Assembly: GCF_037482405.1 (NCBI RefSeq)
Contig: NZ_JBBHZZ010000011.1
Location: forward strand, 1-64,000
DNA length: 64,000 nt
Direction: 5' to 3'
From: Pseudokineococcus marinus
GTDB lineage: Bacteria; Actinomycetota; Actinomycetes; Actinomycetales; Quadrisphaeraceae
Shown here one piece after another: positions 25,113 through 33,942 of this stretch. Within the stretch, counting starts at the first letter, position 1; each line of letters opens with the position of its first letter. The notes under the pieces were generated by a model that saw nothing but the letters and a program-made list of their open reading frames with translations, did no database searches and was not told the origin of the DNA. Position numbers and translations under genes: made by a program.

Positions 25113-25781
25113 TCAGTGCTCGGCCCAGGGCCCCTCGTGGAGCTCCCCCACCTCCAGCACGGCGTCCACGCGGTTCTCCGTCGGGGGCAGCGGGCACGCC
25201 CACGCGGGGTCGTAGGCGCACGACGGCGGGTAGGCGAAGTTCAGGTCCAGCACGAGCCGCTCCCCGACGGAGCCGAGGTCGGCGCCCTTCACCGTGTCGA
25301 GCACGTAGCGCCCTCCGCCGTACGAGGCGCTGCCCGAGCCGCCGTCGCGCAGGGGGACGAAGAGCCCGCCGCCGTAGCCGACGAGCCACCACAGCGCGAG
25401 CGACCCGACCCCGGGCAGCTCGGCGGTCCCGGCCCGCTCGAAGGACACGACACCGTCCGTGCCCGTCCGGTAGGAGAAAGAGCCCCCCTCGGCGGCAGGC
25501 CCGGCCGTCCACGGCGTGACCTCGACCTCGTGGCGGTGCGCCGCGTCGTAGGGGGCGACCGGCAGGCCGGCGAAGCCCTCCCGGTGCTCGGGCAGGAGCG
25601 GGGAGGCCGGATGGCCGCCGAGGAGCTCGTCGCGGCCGCGGCGCCACGTCGCGTGCGCTGCCGCCGGGTCGCGCCCCGCCTCCTCGCGGACGGCGGCGTA
25701 CAGGCGCTCGACGCGCCGCCGCCAGTCGAGGACGTCCAGGCGGGAGGACGCGTCGGGGGCGGAGGCGGAGGTCGTGGTCAC
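25113..25781 (-). CDS. DUF1684 protein
   Basis: 222 residues. WRRGRDELLGGHPASPLLPEHREGFAGLPVAPYD near residue 40, GRYVLDTVKGADLG and the NFAYPPSCAYDPAWACPLPPTENR block near the end are the family hallmarks (DUF1684). The two close cysteines and the tyrosine-rich PPSCAY motif are conserved in that family, whose biochemical role is unknown. No signal peptide. GTG start at 25781; the longer upstream frame is a shadow of the PH-domain gene. Confidence 0.8.
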   Translation of the reverse strand: MTTTSASAPDASSRLDVLDWRRRVERLYAAVREEAGRDPAAAHATWRRGRDELLGGHPASPLLPEHREGFAGLPVAPYDAAHRHEVEVTPWTAGPAAEGGSFSYRTGTDGVVSFERAGTAELPGVGSLALWWLVGYGGGLFVPLRDGGSGSASYGGGRYVLDTVKGADLGSVGERLVLDLNFAYPPSCAYDPAWACPLPPTENRVDAVLEVGELHEGPWAEH

Positions 25782-25862
25782 CGTGCCACCCTCGCACCCG
25801 GCGCCCCGGACGGCAGGGCGCCGGGGTGGGCGGGCCTCAGGACGACGCAGGGCGGGGATGAC

Positions 25863-26360
25863 GTGGCAAGAGCGGACGACGGGGTCTTCGACCCCGAGGG
25901 CGTGAGCTGGACGCGGGTGTCGCCGCGGCTGGCGACGGTCCGGCGGGTGGGCAGCGCCATCGGCGCGCTGGTGCCGCTGGTGCCGGCCGTGCTGCTCGCC
26001 GTCCTCCTCGACCGGTGGTGGATCCTCCTGCTCTGGCTGCCCTTCGCCGCCGTCGGGGTCCTGCGCCAGGTCGTCATCGGGCGCCAGGTCGCGGCCATCG
26101 GCTACGCCGAGCGCGACGACGACCTCCTCGTCCGCCAGGGCCTCCTCTTCCGGACCCTCGTCGTCGTGCCCTACGGCCGCATGCAGTACGTCGACGTCAC
26201 CGCCGGGCCGGTCGACCGGTGGGTGGGCATCGCCACGGTCCAGCTCCACACCGCCTCGGCCGGCACCGACGCGAGCATCCCCGGGCTGCCGCCCGCCGAG
26301 GCCGAGCGGCTGCGCGACCGCCTCGCCTCCCGCGGCGAGGCCCGGATGGCGGGCCTGTGA
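25863..26360 (+). CDS. Bacterial PH-domain membrane protein (YdbS-like)
   Basis: 165 residues. Two hydrophobic helices (about 28-50 and 55-75) are followed by a DUF304/bPH2 domain: DDLLVRQGLLFRTLVVVPYGRMQYVDVTAGPVDRWVGIATVQLHTAS, the family signature. First gene of a three-gene operon with four-base overlaps. In Bacillus the paired YdbS/YdbT proteins protect against antimicrobial peptides; whether that holds here is unknown. Confidence 0.87.
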   Translation: MARADDGVFDPEGVSWTRVSPRLATVRRVGSAIGALVPLVPAVLLAVLLDRWWILLLWLPFAAVGVLRQVVIGRQVAAIGYAERDDDLLVRQGLLFRTLVVVPYGRMQYVDVTAGPVDRWVGIATVQLHTASAGTDASIPGLPPAEAERLRDRLASRGEARMAGL

Positions 26361-28114
26361 CGGCAGGACCGCCGCCCGGGGCCGGCGACGTCGCGGAGCC
26401 CGACCGTCCGGGCGATCCCCACCTCAGCACCCCGGACCCGAGCACCCCGGACCCGAGCACCTCGCCCCCGAGCACCCCGCCCCCGGGCGGCGCCGCGGAC
26501 CCGCCGGACGACGTCGCCGCCGCCGCGGCCACCGGCGTCCGCGACCCCGAGCCGGCGCCCGAGGCCGACGGCACGTGGAAGCGCATGCATCCCGTCACCC
26601 CGCTGGTGCGGGGGTGGGCGGTCCTCGCCGTCCTCCTCTTCTTCGTCGTCCAGCAGCGCGGCGAGCGCGCCTTCTCGCCCGGCGACGGCGGGGGCGGCGG
26701 CGACGCCTTCGGGCGCTTCCAGCTCCTCTTCACCCTCGGCCTCGTCGGTGTCGGCGCGCTCGTCGTCGCCGCGTGGGCGTACGTGACCTGGCGCTTCACC
26801 CGCTTCCGGGTGGGGGAGGAGGTCGTCGAGCTGCGCACCGGCGTCCTCTTCCGCCAGCACCGGCGCGTCCGCCTGGACCGCCTGCAGGCCGTCGACGTCG
26901 TCCAGCCGCTCGTAGCGCGGCTGACGGGCCTGTCCGAGCTCAAGCTCGAGGTGGCGGGCGGCAGCGGCTCGGACGTGTCGCTGGCCTACCTGCGCTCGGC
27001 CGACGCCCAGCGCCTGCGCCGCACGCTGCTGGCGCGGGCCGCCGGCGTGCAGGTGGACGAGACCGGCGAGGCGCCCGAGGCGCCCGAGCGGGAGGTGCTG
27101 CAGGTCCCGGTCGACCGGCTCCTGCTGAGCATGCTGCGCTCCGTGTGGCCGGTGATCGGCGCCGTCGCCCTCGTCGTGCTCGTCGTCGTCGTGGTGGTGA
27201 CGGGGGAGGCCGGCATCGCCTTCGGCCTCGTCCCCGCGGCGCTCGGCGTGGCCACCGGGGTCTGGGGCGCCTTCTCCCGCGGCTTCGGCTTCCGCATCGC
27301 CGCGTCACCGGACGGGCTGCGCCTGCGCCACGGCCTCACGGAGACGCGCGCGCAGACCGTGCCCCCGGGGCGGGTGCAGGCCGTCCGGCTGCGGCAGCCG
27401 CTGCTGTGGCGCGGCCCGGACTGGTGGGCCATGGAGATGGACGTGGCCGGGTACGCGGGCGGCGGGGCCGACGACGCCGGCAAGGAGACGGTGCTCCTGC
27501 CCGTCGGCACGCGCGCGCAGGCCGTCGAGGTGCTGTCCCTCCTCCTGCCCGACCCGGGCTGCGAGGACCCGGCGGGCGTCCTGGGGGCGGGGCTCGAGGG
27601 CACCGGCCGCACGCACGGCTGGGTCGACGCCCCCCGCTCGGCGCGCTGGCTGGACCCGGTGGCCTGGCGCCGGCGCGGCTACCGCACCACCGGCACGGCG
27701 CTGCTCGTGCGCAGCGGCCGCCTCGTGCGCCAGCTCGACGTCGTGCCCCACGAGCGCACGCAGAGCCTGGGCCTGGAGCAGGGGCCGCTGCAGCGCCGGC
27801 TCGGGCTCGCCACCGTGACCGCCCACGCGACCCCCGGCCCGGTCCGCCCGCGCGCCGAGCACCTGGCCGCGCCCGACGCCGCCCGGCTCCTCGCCGAGCA
27901 GGCCGCCCGGGCCCGCGCCGCCCGCAGCAGCGCCGGCCCCGAGCGCTGGATGGAGGACCTCGCCGCCGCCTCGCGCGGCGCGGCGGGCGCCACGGGCGGG
28001 ACGCCGGAGGGGGCCGGGCCGGCCGCCGAGGGCACCGCGGCGTCCCCCGCGGAGGAGCCCGGGCCCGACGTCGTCGCGCGCCCGGCCGCCCCGGGGCGGG
28101 AGGATGCGCCGTGA
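26357..28114 (+). CDS. Large bacterial PH-domain membrane protein (YdbT-like)
   Basis: 585 residues. After a Pro/Asp-rich N-terminal tail with a fourfold 15-base repeat, there are membrane helix pairs near 90-150 and 265-310 and three bPH2-like units: RFRVGEEVVELRTGVLFRQHRRVRLDRLQAVDVVQPLVARLTGLSELKLEV, a middle unit (LRLRHGLTETRAQTVPPGRVQAVRL) and a final unit (ALLVRSGRLVRQLDVVPHERTQSLGLEQGPLQRRLGLATVTAHAT). This three-copy layout is that of YdbT. The C-terminal 80 residues are a disordered Ala/Pro/Glu tail. Start overlaps the previous stop (GTGA). Confidence 0.87.
   Translation: MTAGPPPGAGDVAEPDRPGDPHLSTPDPSTPDPSTSPPSTPPPGGAADPPDDVAAAAATGVRDPEPAPEADGTWKRMHPVTPLVRGWAVLAVLLFFVVQQRGERAFSPGDGGGGGDAFGRFQLLFTLGLVGVGALVVAAWAYVTWRFTRFRVGEEVVELRTGVLFRQHRRVRLDRLQAVDVVQPLVARLTGLSELKLEVAGGSGSDVSLAYLRSADAQRLRRTLLARAAGVQVDETGEAPEAPEREVLQVPVDRLLLSMLRSVWPVIGAVALVVLVVVVVVTGEAGIAFGLVPAALGVATGVWGAFSRGFGFRIAASPDGLRLRHGLTETRAQTVPPGRVQAVRLRQPLLWRGPDWWAMEMDVAGYAGGGADDAGKETVLLPVGTRAQAVEVLSLLLPDPGCEDPAGVLGAGLEGTGRTHGWVDAPRSARWLDPVAWRRRGYRTTGTALLVRSGRLVRQLDVVPHERTQSLGLEQGPLQRRLGLATVTAHATPGPVRPRAEHLAAPDAARLLAEQAARARAARSSAGPERWMEDLAAASRGAAGATGGTPEGAGPAAEGTAASPAEEPGPDVVARPAAPGREDAP
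26426..26485 (+). repeat. Four 15-bp tandem repeats in the PH-protein N-terminus
   Basis: Four in-frame 15-base units starting AGCACC, at 26426, 26441, 26456 and 26471. The first two are identical and the last two diverged. They encode STPDP, STPDP, STSPP and STPPP, a disordered linker that could vary in copy number between strains. Confidence 0.85.
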
Positions 28115-28602
28115 CCACCGTGGAGCGCACCATGCCCTGCCCGCGCGAGGACGTCGTCGACGTGCTGTCCGACGGGTGGCTCTACGGCCTCTGGGTCGTC
28201 GGCGCGACGCGCATCCGCGCGGTCGAGGCCCGCTGGCCGGCCGAGGGCCAGCGCCTGCACCACTCCACGGGACCCTGGCCGCTGCACCTGGACGACCACA
28301 CGACCGTCCTGGCCTCGGACCTGCCCGACAGGCTCGTGCTCACCGCGCGCGGCTGGCCGTGGGGCCAGGCCCGCATCGACATCCGCCTCGAGGAGGCGCC
28401 CGACGGCGGCACGCGCGTCGTCATGTGGGAGGACGTCATCACGGGGGTCATGCTCCTCGTGCCCCAGCCGCTGCGCGCCCTCCTCCTCGGGCCGCGGCAG
28501 CGCGAGTGCCTCAACCGCCTCGAGCAGCTGGTGCTCGGCCGCACCGGCCGGCGCTCGCCCGAGGAGGAGGACGACGACGTCGAGGGCCGCGTCCACGAGT
28601 AG
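28111..28602 (+). CDS. SRPBCC-family protein
   Basis: 163 residues with a START/polyketide-cyclase-like fold: TTVERTMPCPREDVVDVLSDGWLYGLWVVGATRIRAVEARWPAEGQRLHHS at the start and a long C-terminal helix (LLGPRQRECLNRLEQLVLGR). Such proteins bind hydrophobic ligands. Its start overlaps the PH-domain gene by four bases, so it belongs to that operon, which suggests a lipid-related or envelope role. An acidic tail EEEDDDVE ends the protein. Confidence 0.82.
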   Translation: MTTVERTMPCPREDVVDVLSDGWLYGLWVVGATRIRAVEARWPAEGQRLHHSTGPWPLHLDDHTTVLASDLPDRLVLTARGWPWGQARIDIRLEEAPDGGTRVVMWEDVITGVMLLVPQPLRALLLGPRQRECLNRLEQLVLGRTGRRSPEEEDDDVEGRVHE

Positions 28603-28635
28603 CCCCCGCCCGGGGAGGCCCGGGGGGCCGCCGCC

Positions 28636-29367
28636 TCAGGCCCGGCGCAGGACCACCGCGACGTCGGTGACGGCGAAGAGGAACTGGCCGGCGTCCGCGA
28701 GGGCGCGCAGGTCCTCCACCCAGCCCGCGGCCCGCGCCGCGAGCGCGGGCTCGTCGCCCGCGGCCGCCAGCACGGCGGTGGCCACCTTCCAGGCCACCGA
28801 GCCGTCGTCGAAGCGCCGGTGCCCGTCGGCCCAGACCTCCACGCCCTCCACCTCCCACGGCGCGCCGCACGCGCCGGAGGCGTCCGAGAGCCCGAGCAGC
28901 TTGCGCCCCATGAAGCCGTCCGAGCGCGGCGCCGGCCCGTGGGCCGCGGCGACGAAGCGGTCGACGAGGGCGCGGGTGAGGCCGTCGTCGGAGCTCGTGA
29001 AGAGGGCGGTGTCCCAGTCGCTGTGCGCGAGCACGAGCCGGCCGCCCGGCGCCAGGGCGCGGTGGCAGTCGACGAGGTGGTCGACGGGGGAGGCGAGGTG
29101 CTCGACGACGTTGAGGGACACGGCGGCGTCGAGGCTGCCGTCCGCCAGGGGGACGCCCTCGTCGAGGTCGGCCAGCCGGCTGCGCACCCGCGCGTCGGCG
29201 AGCACGTCGTCGTCGAGGCCCGAGGTGCGGTCCAGGGCGTGCACGCGGCGCGGCCCCGCGGCCAGCAGCGCGCGCACCGTGCGCCCCGGCCCGCAGCCGA
29301 GGTCGGCGACCTCGAGCCCCGCGAGGTCCTCGCCGGCCAGCGCCGCCACCCGCTCGTGCCTGCCCAC
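28636..29367 (-). CDS. Class I SAM-dependent methyltransferase
   Basis: 243 residues. Motif I is EVADLGCGPGRTVRALLAAG, motif II VHALDRTSG, motif IV SLDAAVSLNVVEHL and the post-motif LAPGGRLVLAHSDWD, all of the Methyltransf_11/25 type. Substrate is unknown. The GTG at 29367 has TACTGT six bases upstream on the minus strand (29374-29379), a leaderless start; the long open frame further upstream is antisense to the DUF2520 gene. Confidence 0.87.
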   Translation of the reverse strand: MGRHERVAALAGEDLAGLEVADLGCGPGRTVRALLAAGPRRVHALDRTSGLDDDVLADARVRSRLADLDEGVPLADGSLDAAVSLNVVEHLASPVDHLVDCHRALAPGGRLVLAHSDWDTALFTSSDDGLTRALVDRFVAAAHGPAPRSDGFMGRKLLGLSDASGACGAPWEVEGVEVWADGHRRFDDGSVAWKVATAVLAAAGDEPALAARAAGWVEDLRALADAGQFLFAVTDVAVVLRRA

Positions 29368-29436
29368 GCGGCGACAGTAGGCGTCGACCCTGCCGACCCC
29401 GGGGACGCCCCTCCGGCGCGTGCGAGGATCCGCCGC

Positions 29437-30435
29437 GTGGTCGAGCCGTCCCCCGGAGCCCCCCTCCCCGGTGATCCGTCGCCCGGTGGCCCGGCCGTCG
29501 GGAGGCCGGCTCCGGCCGGGGGAGCCGACCCCGCCTCGCGCCCGGGCCGGCTGGGCGTGGGCGTCGTCAGCGGCGGGCGGGTCGGCGCCGTCCTCGGCGC
29601 CTCGCTGCGCGCCGCCGGCCACGCCGTCGTCGGCGCCAGCGGGGTCTCCGAGCGCACCCGCGAGCGCGTCGGCGCCCTCCTGCCGGGCGTGCCCCTGCTC
29701 GAGGTGCCGGAGGTCGTGCGCCGGGCCGAGCTCGTGCTGCTCGCCGTGCCCGACGACGCCCTCGCCGACCTGGTCGCCGGCGTCGCGGCCACCGGCGGCT
29801 GGCAGGCGGGCCAGCTCGTCGTCCACACCGCCGGCCGCTACGGCGTCGAGGTCCTCGCCCCGGCGCGCGCCGCGGGGGCCATCCCGCTCGCCGTGCACCC
29901 GGCCATGACCTTCACGGGCACCTCGCTCGACCTCGCCCGTCTCGTCGACTGCAGCTTCGCCGTCACCGCCCCGGGGCCCGTGCTGCCCGTCGCGCAGGCG
30001 CTCGTCGTCGAGATGGGCGGCGACCCGGTGGTCGTCGCCGAGGCCGACCGGCCGCTGTACCACGCCGCCCTCTCGCACGGCGCGAACCACCTGGTGACGC
30101 TCGTGGCCCAGGCCCGCGAGCTGCTCGCCGCCGCCGGCGTGGACGAGCCCGCGCGGGTGCTCGGCCCCCTGCTGCACGCGAGCCTCGACGGCGCCGTGCG
30201 CGCGGGCGACGACGCGCTCACCGGGCCCGTCGCCCGGGCCGACGCCGGCACCCTCGCCGCGCACCGCGCCGCCCTCGCCGAGCACGCGGCCCGCTCGGGC
30301 TCGACCGAGGTCCCCGACGCCCACCGCGCCATGGCGCGGGCGACGGCGCTGCGCGCGCTCGCGCGCGGGCGGCTGGCCGCGGAGGACGCCGCGCGCGTCC
30401 TCGAGCTGCTGGCCGACCCGCCGCCGCGGGCGTGA
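29437..30435 (+). CDS. Rossmann/DUF2520 dehydrogenase-like protein
   Basis: 332 residues. After a Pro/Gly-rich tail of about 35 residues comes a Rossmann unit (LGVGVVSGGRVGAVLGASLRAAGHAVVGAS) and then the DUF2520 helical domain (LYHAALSHGANHLVTLVAQARELLAAAGV). It matches the gene beside panC in mycobacteria (Rv3603c). Ketopantoate reductase-like fold suggests a link with pantothenate synthesis, but no activity has been proven to my knowledge. GAGGAT lies seven bases before the GTG. The stop overlaps the possible GTG start of panC by four bases. Confidence 0.85.
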   Translation: MVEPSPGAPLPGDPSPGGPAVGRPAPAGGADPASRPGRLGVGVVSGGRVGAVLGASLRAAGHAVVGASGVSERTRERVGALLPGVPLLEVPEVVRRAELVLLAVPDDALADLVAGVAATGGWQAGQLVVHTAGRYGVEVLAPARAAGAIPLAVHPAMTFTGTSLDLARLVDCSFAVTAPGPVLPVAQALVVEMGGDPVVVAEADRPLYHAALSHGANHLVTLVAQARELLAAAGVDEPARVLGPLLHASLDGAVRAGDDALTGPVARADAGTLAAHRAALAEHAARSGSTEVPDAHRAMARATALRALARGRLAAEDAARVLELLADPPPRA

Positions 30436-31508
30436 GCGGCTCGGGGGAGAGCGCTCCCGAGGAGGGCCTGGGAGAGGGCGGGGGGAAGAGCGGGGGTGCT
30501 GGGGTCGTTCCGGGCGCCATGCCCAGCACCGGTCCCGACGCCACCGCGACGGCCCAGCAGGCCGCGGACGACCAGGCCGACCCGACCGCCCGGTCCGGGG
30601 GGCGGCCGCTGCTCGTGCGCACCCGCGCCGAGCTGGCACGCGCCCGGGCCGCGCTGGAGGGCCCCGTGGCCGTCGTCATGACGATGGGGGCGCTCCACGA
30701 GGGGCACGCCGGCCTCGTGCGCGCCGCGCGCGGGCGCGGCCGTTCGGTGGTGGCGACCGTCTTCGTCAACCCGCTGCAGTTCGGCGAGGCGCTGGACCTC
30801 GAGTCCTACCCGCGCGACCTCGAGGGGGACCTGGCGCTGCTGGGCCGCGAGGGCGTCGACGTCGTCTTCGCCCCCCCGGTGGAGGAGGTCTACCCCGGCG
30901 GGCCGCCGCAGGTGCGCGTCGCCGCCGGGCCGCTCGGGGAGGTCCTCGAGGGCGCGAGCCGGCCGGGGCACTTCGACGGCGTGCTCACCGTCGTCACCAA
31001 GCTCCTGCACCTCACCCGGCCCGACGTCGTGCTCTTCGGGCAGAAGGACGCCCAGCAGCTGCTCCTCGTGCGGCGGATGGTCGCCGACCTGTCCTTCGAC
31101 GTCGAGGTCGTGGCCGCGCCGACGGCGCGGGAGGACGACGGCCTGGCCCGCTCGAGCCGCAACGCCCGTCTGGACCCCGACGGGCGCGCCCGCGCCGCGG
31201 TGCTCTCCCGGGCCCTGCGGCGCGGCGAGGAGCGGGCCGCCGAGGGGGCGGCCGCCGTGCGCGCCGCGGCCGCGGCCGTGCTCGCCGAGGAGCCGGGCGC
31301 CGACGTCGACTACCTGGCGCTCGTGGACCCCGACGACCTCGCAGAGGTCCCCGAGGACCACCGGGGCCCGGCCCTGCTGGCCGTGGCGGCGCGCGTCGGC
31401 GCCGTCCGCCTCATCGACAACGCGCCCCTCGTCGTCGGGCCGCGGGACGGCGGTGCGGCCGAGGCGCCGGGCGATGGAGCGGCGGGGGGAGCGGCGAGGC
31501 GCCGGTAG
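30432..31508 (+). CDS. panC: Pantothenate synthetase
   Basis: Joins pantoate and beta-alanine with ATP, the last step to vitamin B5. The class I HIGH-like motif is MTMGALHEGHAGLV, followed by FVNPLQF, KLLHLTRPDVVLFGQKDAQQ and the KMSKS-like LARSSRNARL. From the GTG at 30432, which overlaps the upstream stop, the protein is 358 residues; the first 55 are Gly/Ser/Asp-rich and outside the fold, so the ATG at 30519 (329 residues) is an equally good start. Family members are about 280-310 residues. panD and coaX, which often follow panC, are absent and lysS comes next. Confidence 0.93.
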   Translation: MSGSGESAPEEGLGEGGGKSGGAGVVPGAMPSTGPDATATAQQAADDQADPTARSGGRPLLVRTRAELARARAALEGPVAVVMTMGALHEGHAGLVRAARGRGRSVVATVFVNPLQFGEALDLESYPRDLEGDLALLGREGVDVVFAPPVEEVYPGGPPQVRVAAGPLGEVLEGASRPGHFDGVLTVVTKLLHLTRPDVVLFGQKDAQQLLLVRRMVADLSFDVEVVAAPTAREDDGLARSSRNARLDPDGRARAAVLSRALRRGEERAAEGAAAVRAAAAAVLAEEPGADVDYLALVDPDDLAEVPEDHRGPALLAVAARVGAVRLIDNAPLVVGPRDGGAAEAPGDGAAGGAARRR

Positions 31509-31517
31509 CCTCGCCGG

Positions 31518-33095
31518 GTGAGCGACGCACCCGCGACCGACCCCTCGACCCCGGCCGCCGGCGCCCCCCGCGAGACCGGGGCGGAGCGGTCGGAGCAGGA
31601 GCGGGTCCGCCTCGACAAGCGGGCCCGGATCCTCGATGGCGGCGGTGACCCCTACCCGGTGGGCGTGCCGCGCACGACGACGCTCGCGGCCGTCCGCGAG
31701 CGCCACGCGGGCCTGGGCGCGCAGGCCGTGACCGACGACGAGGTGTCGGTCACGGGCCGCGTGGTGTTCCAGCGCGGTCGCGGAAAGCTCTTCTTCGCGG
31801 TGCTGCAGGAGGGCGACGGCACGCGCCTGCAGGTCATGCTCGCGCAGGAGGCGCGGCCCGACCGCGGCCTGCCGGTGGGCGTCGGCGCCGAGGCCCTGGC
31901 GGCCTGGAAGTCCGACGTCGACCTCGGGGACCACGTCTCGGTCACGGGGCGCGTCGTCACGAGCGGCACGGGCGAGCTCAGCGTGCTGGCGGCCTCGTGG
32001 ACGCTGGCGTCGAAGGCGCTGCGGCCGCTGCCCAACCTCTACGAGGGCGCGGAGATGTCCGAGGAGGCGCGCGTGCGCGCCCGGTACGTCGACCTCGTCG
32101 TGCGCGACCAGGCCCGCCAGGTGGTGCGCGCCCGCGCCGCCGTCGTCGGCGCCCTGCGCTCGGTGCTCGGCGGGCGGGGCTTCCTCGAGGTCGAGACGCC
32201 GATGCTCCAGACGCTCCACGGCGGCGCGAGCGCGCGGCCCTTCTCGACGCGCAGCAACGCCTTCGACATGGAGCTCTTCCTGCGCATCGCCCCCGAGCTC
32301 TTCCTCAAGAGGTGCGTGGTCGGCGGGCTCGAGAAGGTCTTCGAGATCAACCGGAACTTCCGCAACGAGGGCGCCGACTCCACCCACAGCCCCGAGTTCG
32401 CCATGCTCGAGATGTACGAGGCCTACGGCGACTACGACTCGATGGCCGACCTCACCCGTGACCTCGTGCAGGCGTCCGTGCGCGCCGTCCGGGAGACGGC
32501 GCCGGACCTGCTGCTCCCGGAGGCGGACGAGCTGCTGGCCCCCTGGTCGCAGGTGTCGATGTACGGGTCGTTGTCGGCGGCGGCGGGCGCCGTCGTCACG
32601 CCGCGGACCCCGGCGGAGGAGCTGCTCGCCCTCGCGGAGCGGGTGGGCATGGCCGTCGGCGACGACGCCGGCGACCGCGGGCACGGCAAGCTCGTCGAGC
32701 ACCTGTGGGAGCACCTCGTCGTCCCGACGCTCACCGGCCCGACCTTCGTGCGCGACTTCCCCGTCGAGACCTCCCCCCTCGTGCGCGCCCACCGCAGCGA
32801 GCCCGGCGTCGTCGAGAAGTGGGACCTGTACGTGCGGGGCTTCGAGCTCGCCACGGGGTACTCCGAGCTCGTCGACCCGGTCGTGCAGCGCGAGCGCTTC
32901 GTCGAGCAGGCCCGCCTCGCCGCCGCGGGCGACGACGAGGCCATGCAGCTCGACGAGGACTTCCTCGCCGCCATGGAGACGGGCATGCCCCCCACCGGTG
33001 GCGTGGGCATGGGCGTCGACCGGCTGCTCATGGCGCTCACGGGACTCGGCATCCGCGAGACGGTCCTCTTCCCGCTGGTGCGCCCCGGGCGCTGA
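31518..33095 (+). CDS. lysS: Lysyl-tRNA synthetase, class II
   Basis: 525 residues. The N-terminal OB fold (VSVTGRVVFQRGRGKLFFAVLQEGDGTRLQVML) binds the anticodon; class II motif 1 lies around GFLEVETPML, motif 2 is FEINRNFRNEGADSTHSPEF and motif 3 is GVGMGVDRLLMALTG. ATP and lysine-binding residues at FELATGYSEL are present. TAGCCT six bases before the GTG (31506-31511) gives a leaderless start, directly after panC. Essential for translation. Confidence 0.95.
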   Translation: MSDAPATDPSTPAAGAPRETGAERSEQERVRLDKRARILDGGGDPYPVGVPRTTTLAAVRERHAGLGAQAVTDDEVSVTGRVVFQRGRGKLFFAVLQEGDGTRLQVMLAQEARPDRGLPVGVGAEALAAWKSDVDLGDHVSVTGRVVTSGTGELSVLAASWTLASKALRPLPNLYEGAEMSEEARVRARYVDLVVRDQARQVVRARAAVVGALRSVLGGRGFLEVETPMLQTLHGGASARPFSTRSNAFDMELFLRIAPELFLKRCVVGGLEKVFEINRNFRNEGADSTHSPEFAMLEMYEAYGDYDSMADLTRDLVQASVRAVRETAPDLLLPEADELLAPWSQVSMYGSLSAAAGAVVTPRTPAEELLALAERVGMAVGDDAGDRGHGKLVEHLWEHLVVPTLTGPTFVRDFPVETSPLVRAHRSEPGVVEKWDLYVRGFELATGYSELVDPVVQRERFVEQARLAAAGDDEAMQLDEDFLAAMETGMPPTGGVGMGVDRLLMALTGLGIRETVLFPLVRPGR

Positions 33096-33156
33096 CGCGC
33101 TCACGCCGGCCAAGGGAGCGGGGCGTCCGCGCGGGACGCCGTCCTACCCTGGACGC

Positions 33157-33369
33157 GTGGACCTCCTGCCCGTGCTGGGCGCCCTGCTGCCGTCGGCCGC
33201 CGTCTGCGCCCTCTTCGTCGTCGTCGTGCGCAAGATGATCTCCGCCGACCGCGACGAGCGCGCCGCGCAGGCGCGCCTCGAGGCGGCGGAGCGGCGCGCC
33301 GCCCGGGAGGGGGCGGCCCGCCCGACGGTCGACGGCGACGGCGGGCGCCCGGCCGACGACTCCCGTTGA
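33157..33369 (+). CDS. Small single-span membrane protein
   Basis: 70 residues: MDLLPVLGALLPSAAVCALFVVVVRKMISADRDERAAQARLEAAERRAA. One N-terminal membrane helix (about 3-25) is followed by a charged helix that could be a coiled coil and a disordered tail. TACCCT lies six bases before the GTG. A small membrane protein at this position between lysS and lsr2 is common in actinobacteria; function unknown. Confidence 0.7.
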   Translation: MDLLPVLGALLPSAAVCALFVVVVRKMISADRDERAAQARLEAAERRAAREGAARPTVDGDGGRPADDSR

Positions 33370-33439
33370 AGAGGTCGCGCTTTCCCCTCTTCGCCCCGGG
33401 AATGGATGTCGGGGCACCGGTCGACAATGTCGGCCGCTT

Positions 33440-33468
33440 TTGACGCCCAGCATTCCTGCTGCCATAGT
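33440..33468 (+). promoter_or_regulatory. lsr2 promoter
   Basis: TTGACG (33440-33445) and CATAGT (33463-33468) with a 17-base spacer form the best sigma-70-type promoter in the window. It lies in a relatively AT-rich stretch (33370-33470), about 100 bases before the lsr2 ATG. AT-richness also suits autoregulation by Lsr2, which binds AT-rich DNA. Confidence 0.65.
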
Positions 33469-33571
33469 CGCGCCGCACGGAAGAGCGGCGCGCGGCCTGC
33501 GCGAGCTCTCGCGGGAAAGCCGCGGAACGGTCCCCGGGCCTGCCGGGCTGAGCTCTCCAGGAGTGGACGAC

Positions 33572-33928
33572 ATGGCGCAGAAGACGAAGGTCATCCTCAT
33601 CGACGACGTCGAGGGCGGTGAGGCGGACGAGACCGTGACCTTCGCCCTCGACGGCGTCAGCTACGAGATCGACCTCACGAGCGAGCGCGCGGCCCAGCTG
33701 CGCGACGCGCTGGCCCCGTGGGTCGGCCACGCCCGCAAGGCCGGCGGGCGCTCCTCCGGCGGCGGCGCCCGCCGCTCGACCCGCTCCTCGGGATCGTCCT
33801 CCTCCTCGGCGGGCGGCGTCGACACGGCCGCCGTGCGCGAGTGGGCGCGTGAGAACGGGCACACCGTGAGCGAGCGCGGCCGCATCTCCGGCGCCGTCCT
33901 CGAGGCCTATAAGGCCGCGCAGGGCTGA
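33572..33928 (+). CDS. lsr2: Lsr2 nucleoid-associated silencer
   Basis: 118 residues, usual length for the family. The N-terminal domain (MAQKTKVILIDDVEGGEADETVTFALDGVSYEIDLT) forms the dimer, a Ser/Gly/Arg-rich linker follows, and the C-terminal domain VREWARENGHTVSERGRISGAVLEAYKAA binds the minor groove through Arg102-Gly103-Arg104, the AT-hook-like RGR. It bridges DNA and silences AT-rich, often foreign genes. The ATG at 33572 follows CAGGAG; the in-frame extension to 33440 covers the promoter and is not coding. Confidence 0.95.
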   Translation: MAQKTKVILIDDVEGGEADETVTFALDGVSYEIDLTSERAAQLRDALAPWVGHARKAGGRSSGGGARRSTRSSGSSSSSAGGVDTAAVREWARENGHTVSERGRISGAVLEAYKAAQG

Positions 33929-33942
33929 ACGTCTCTCCGGCC

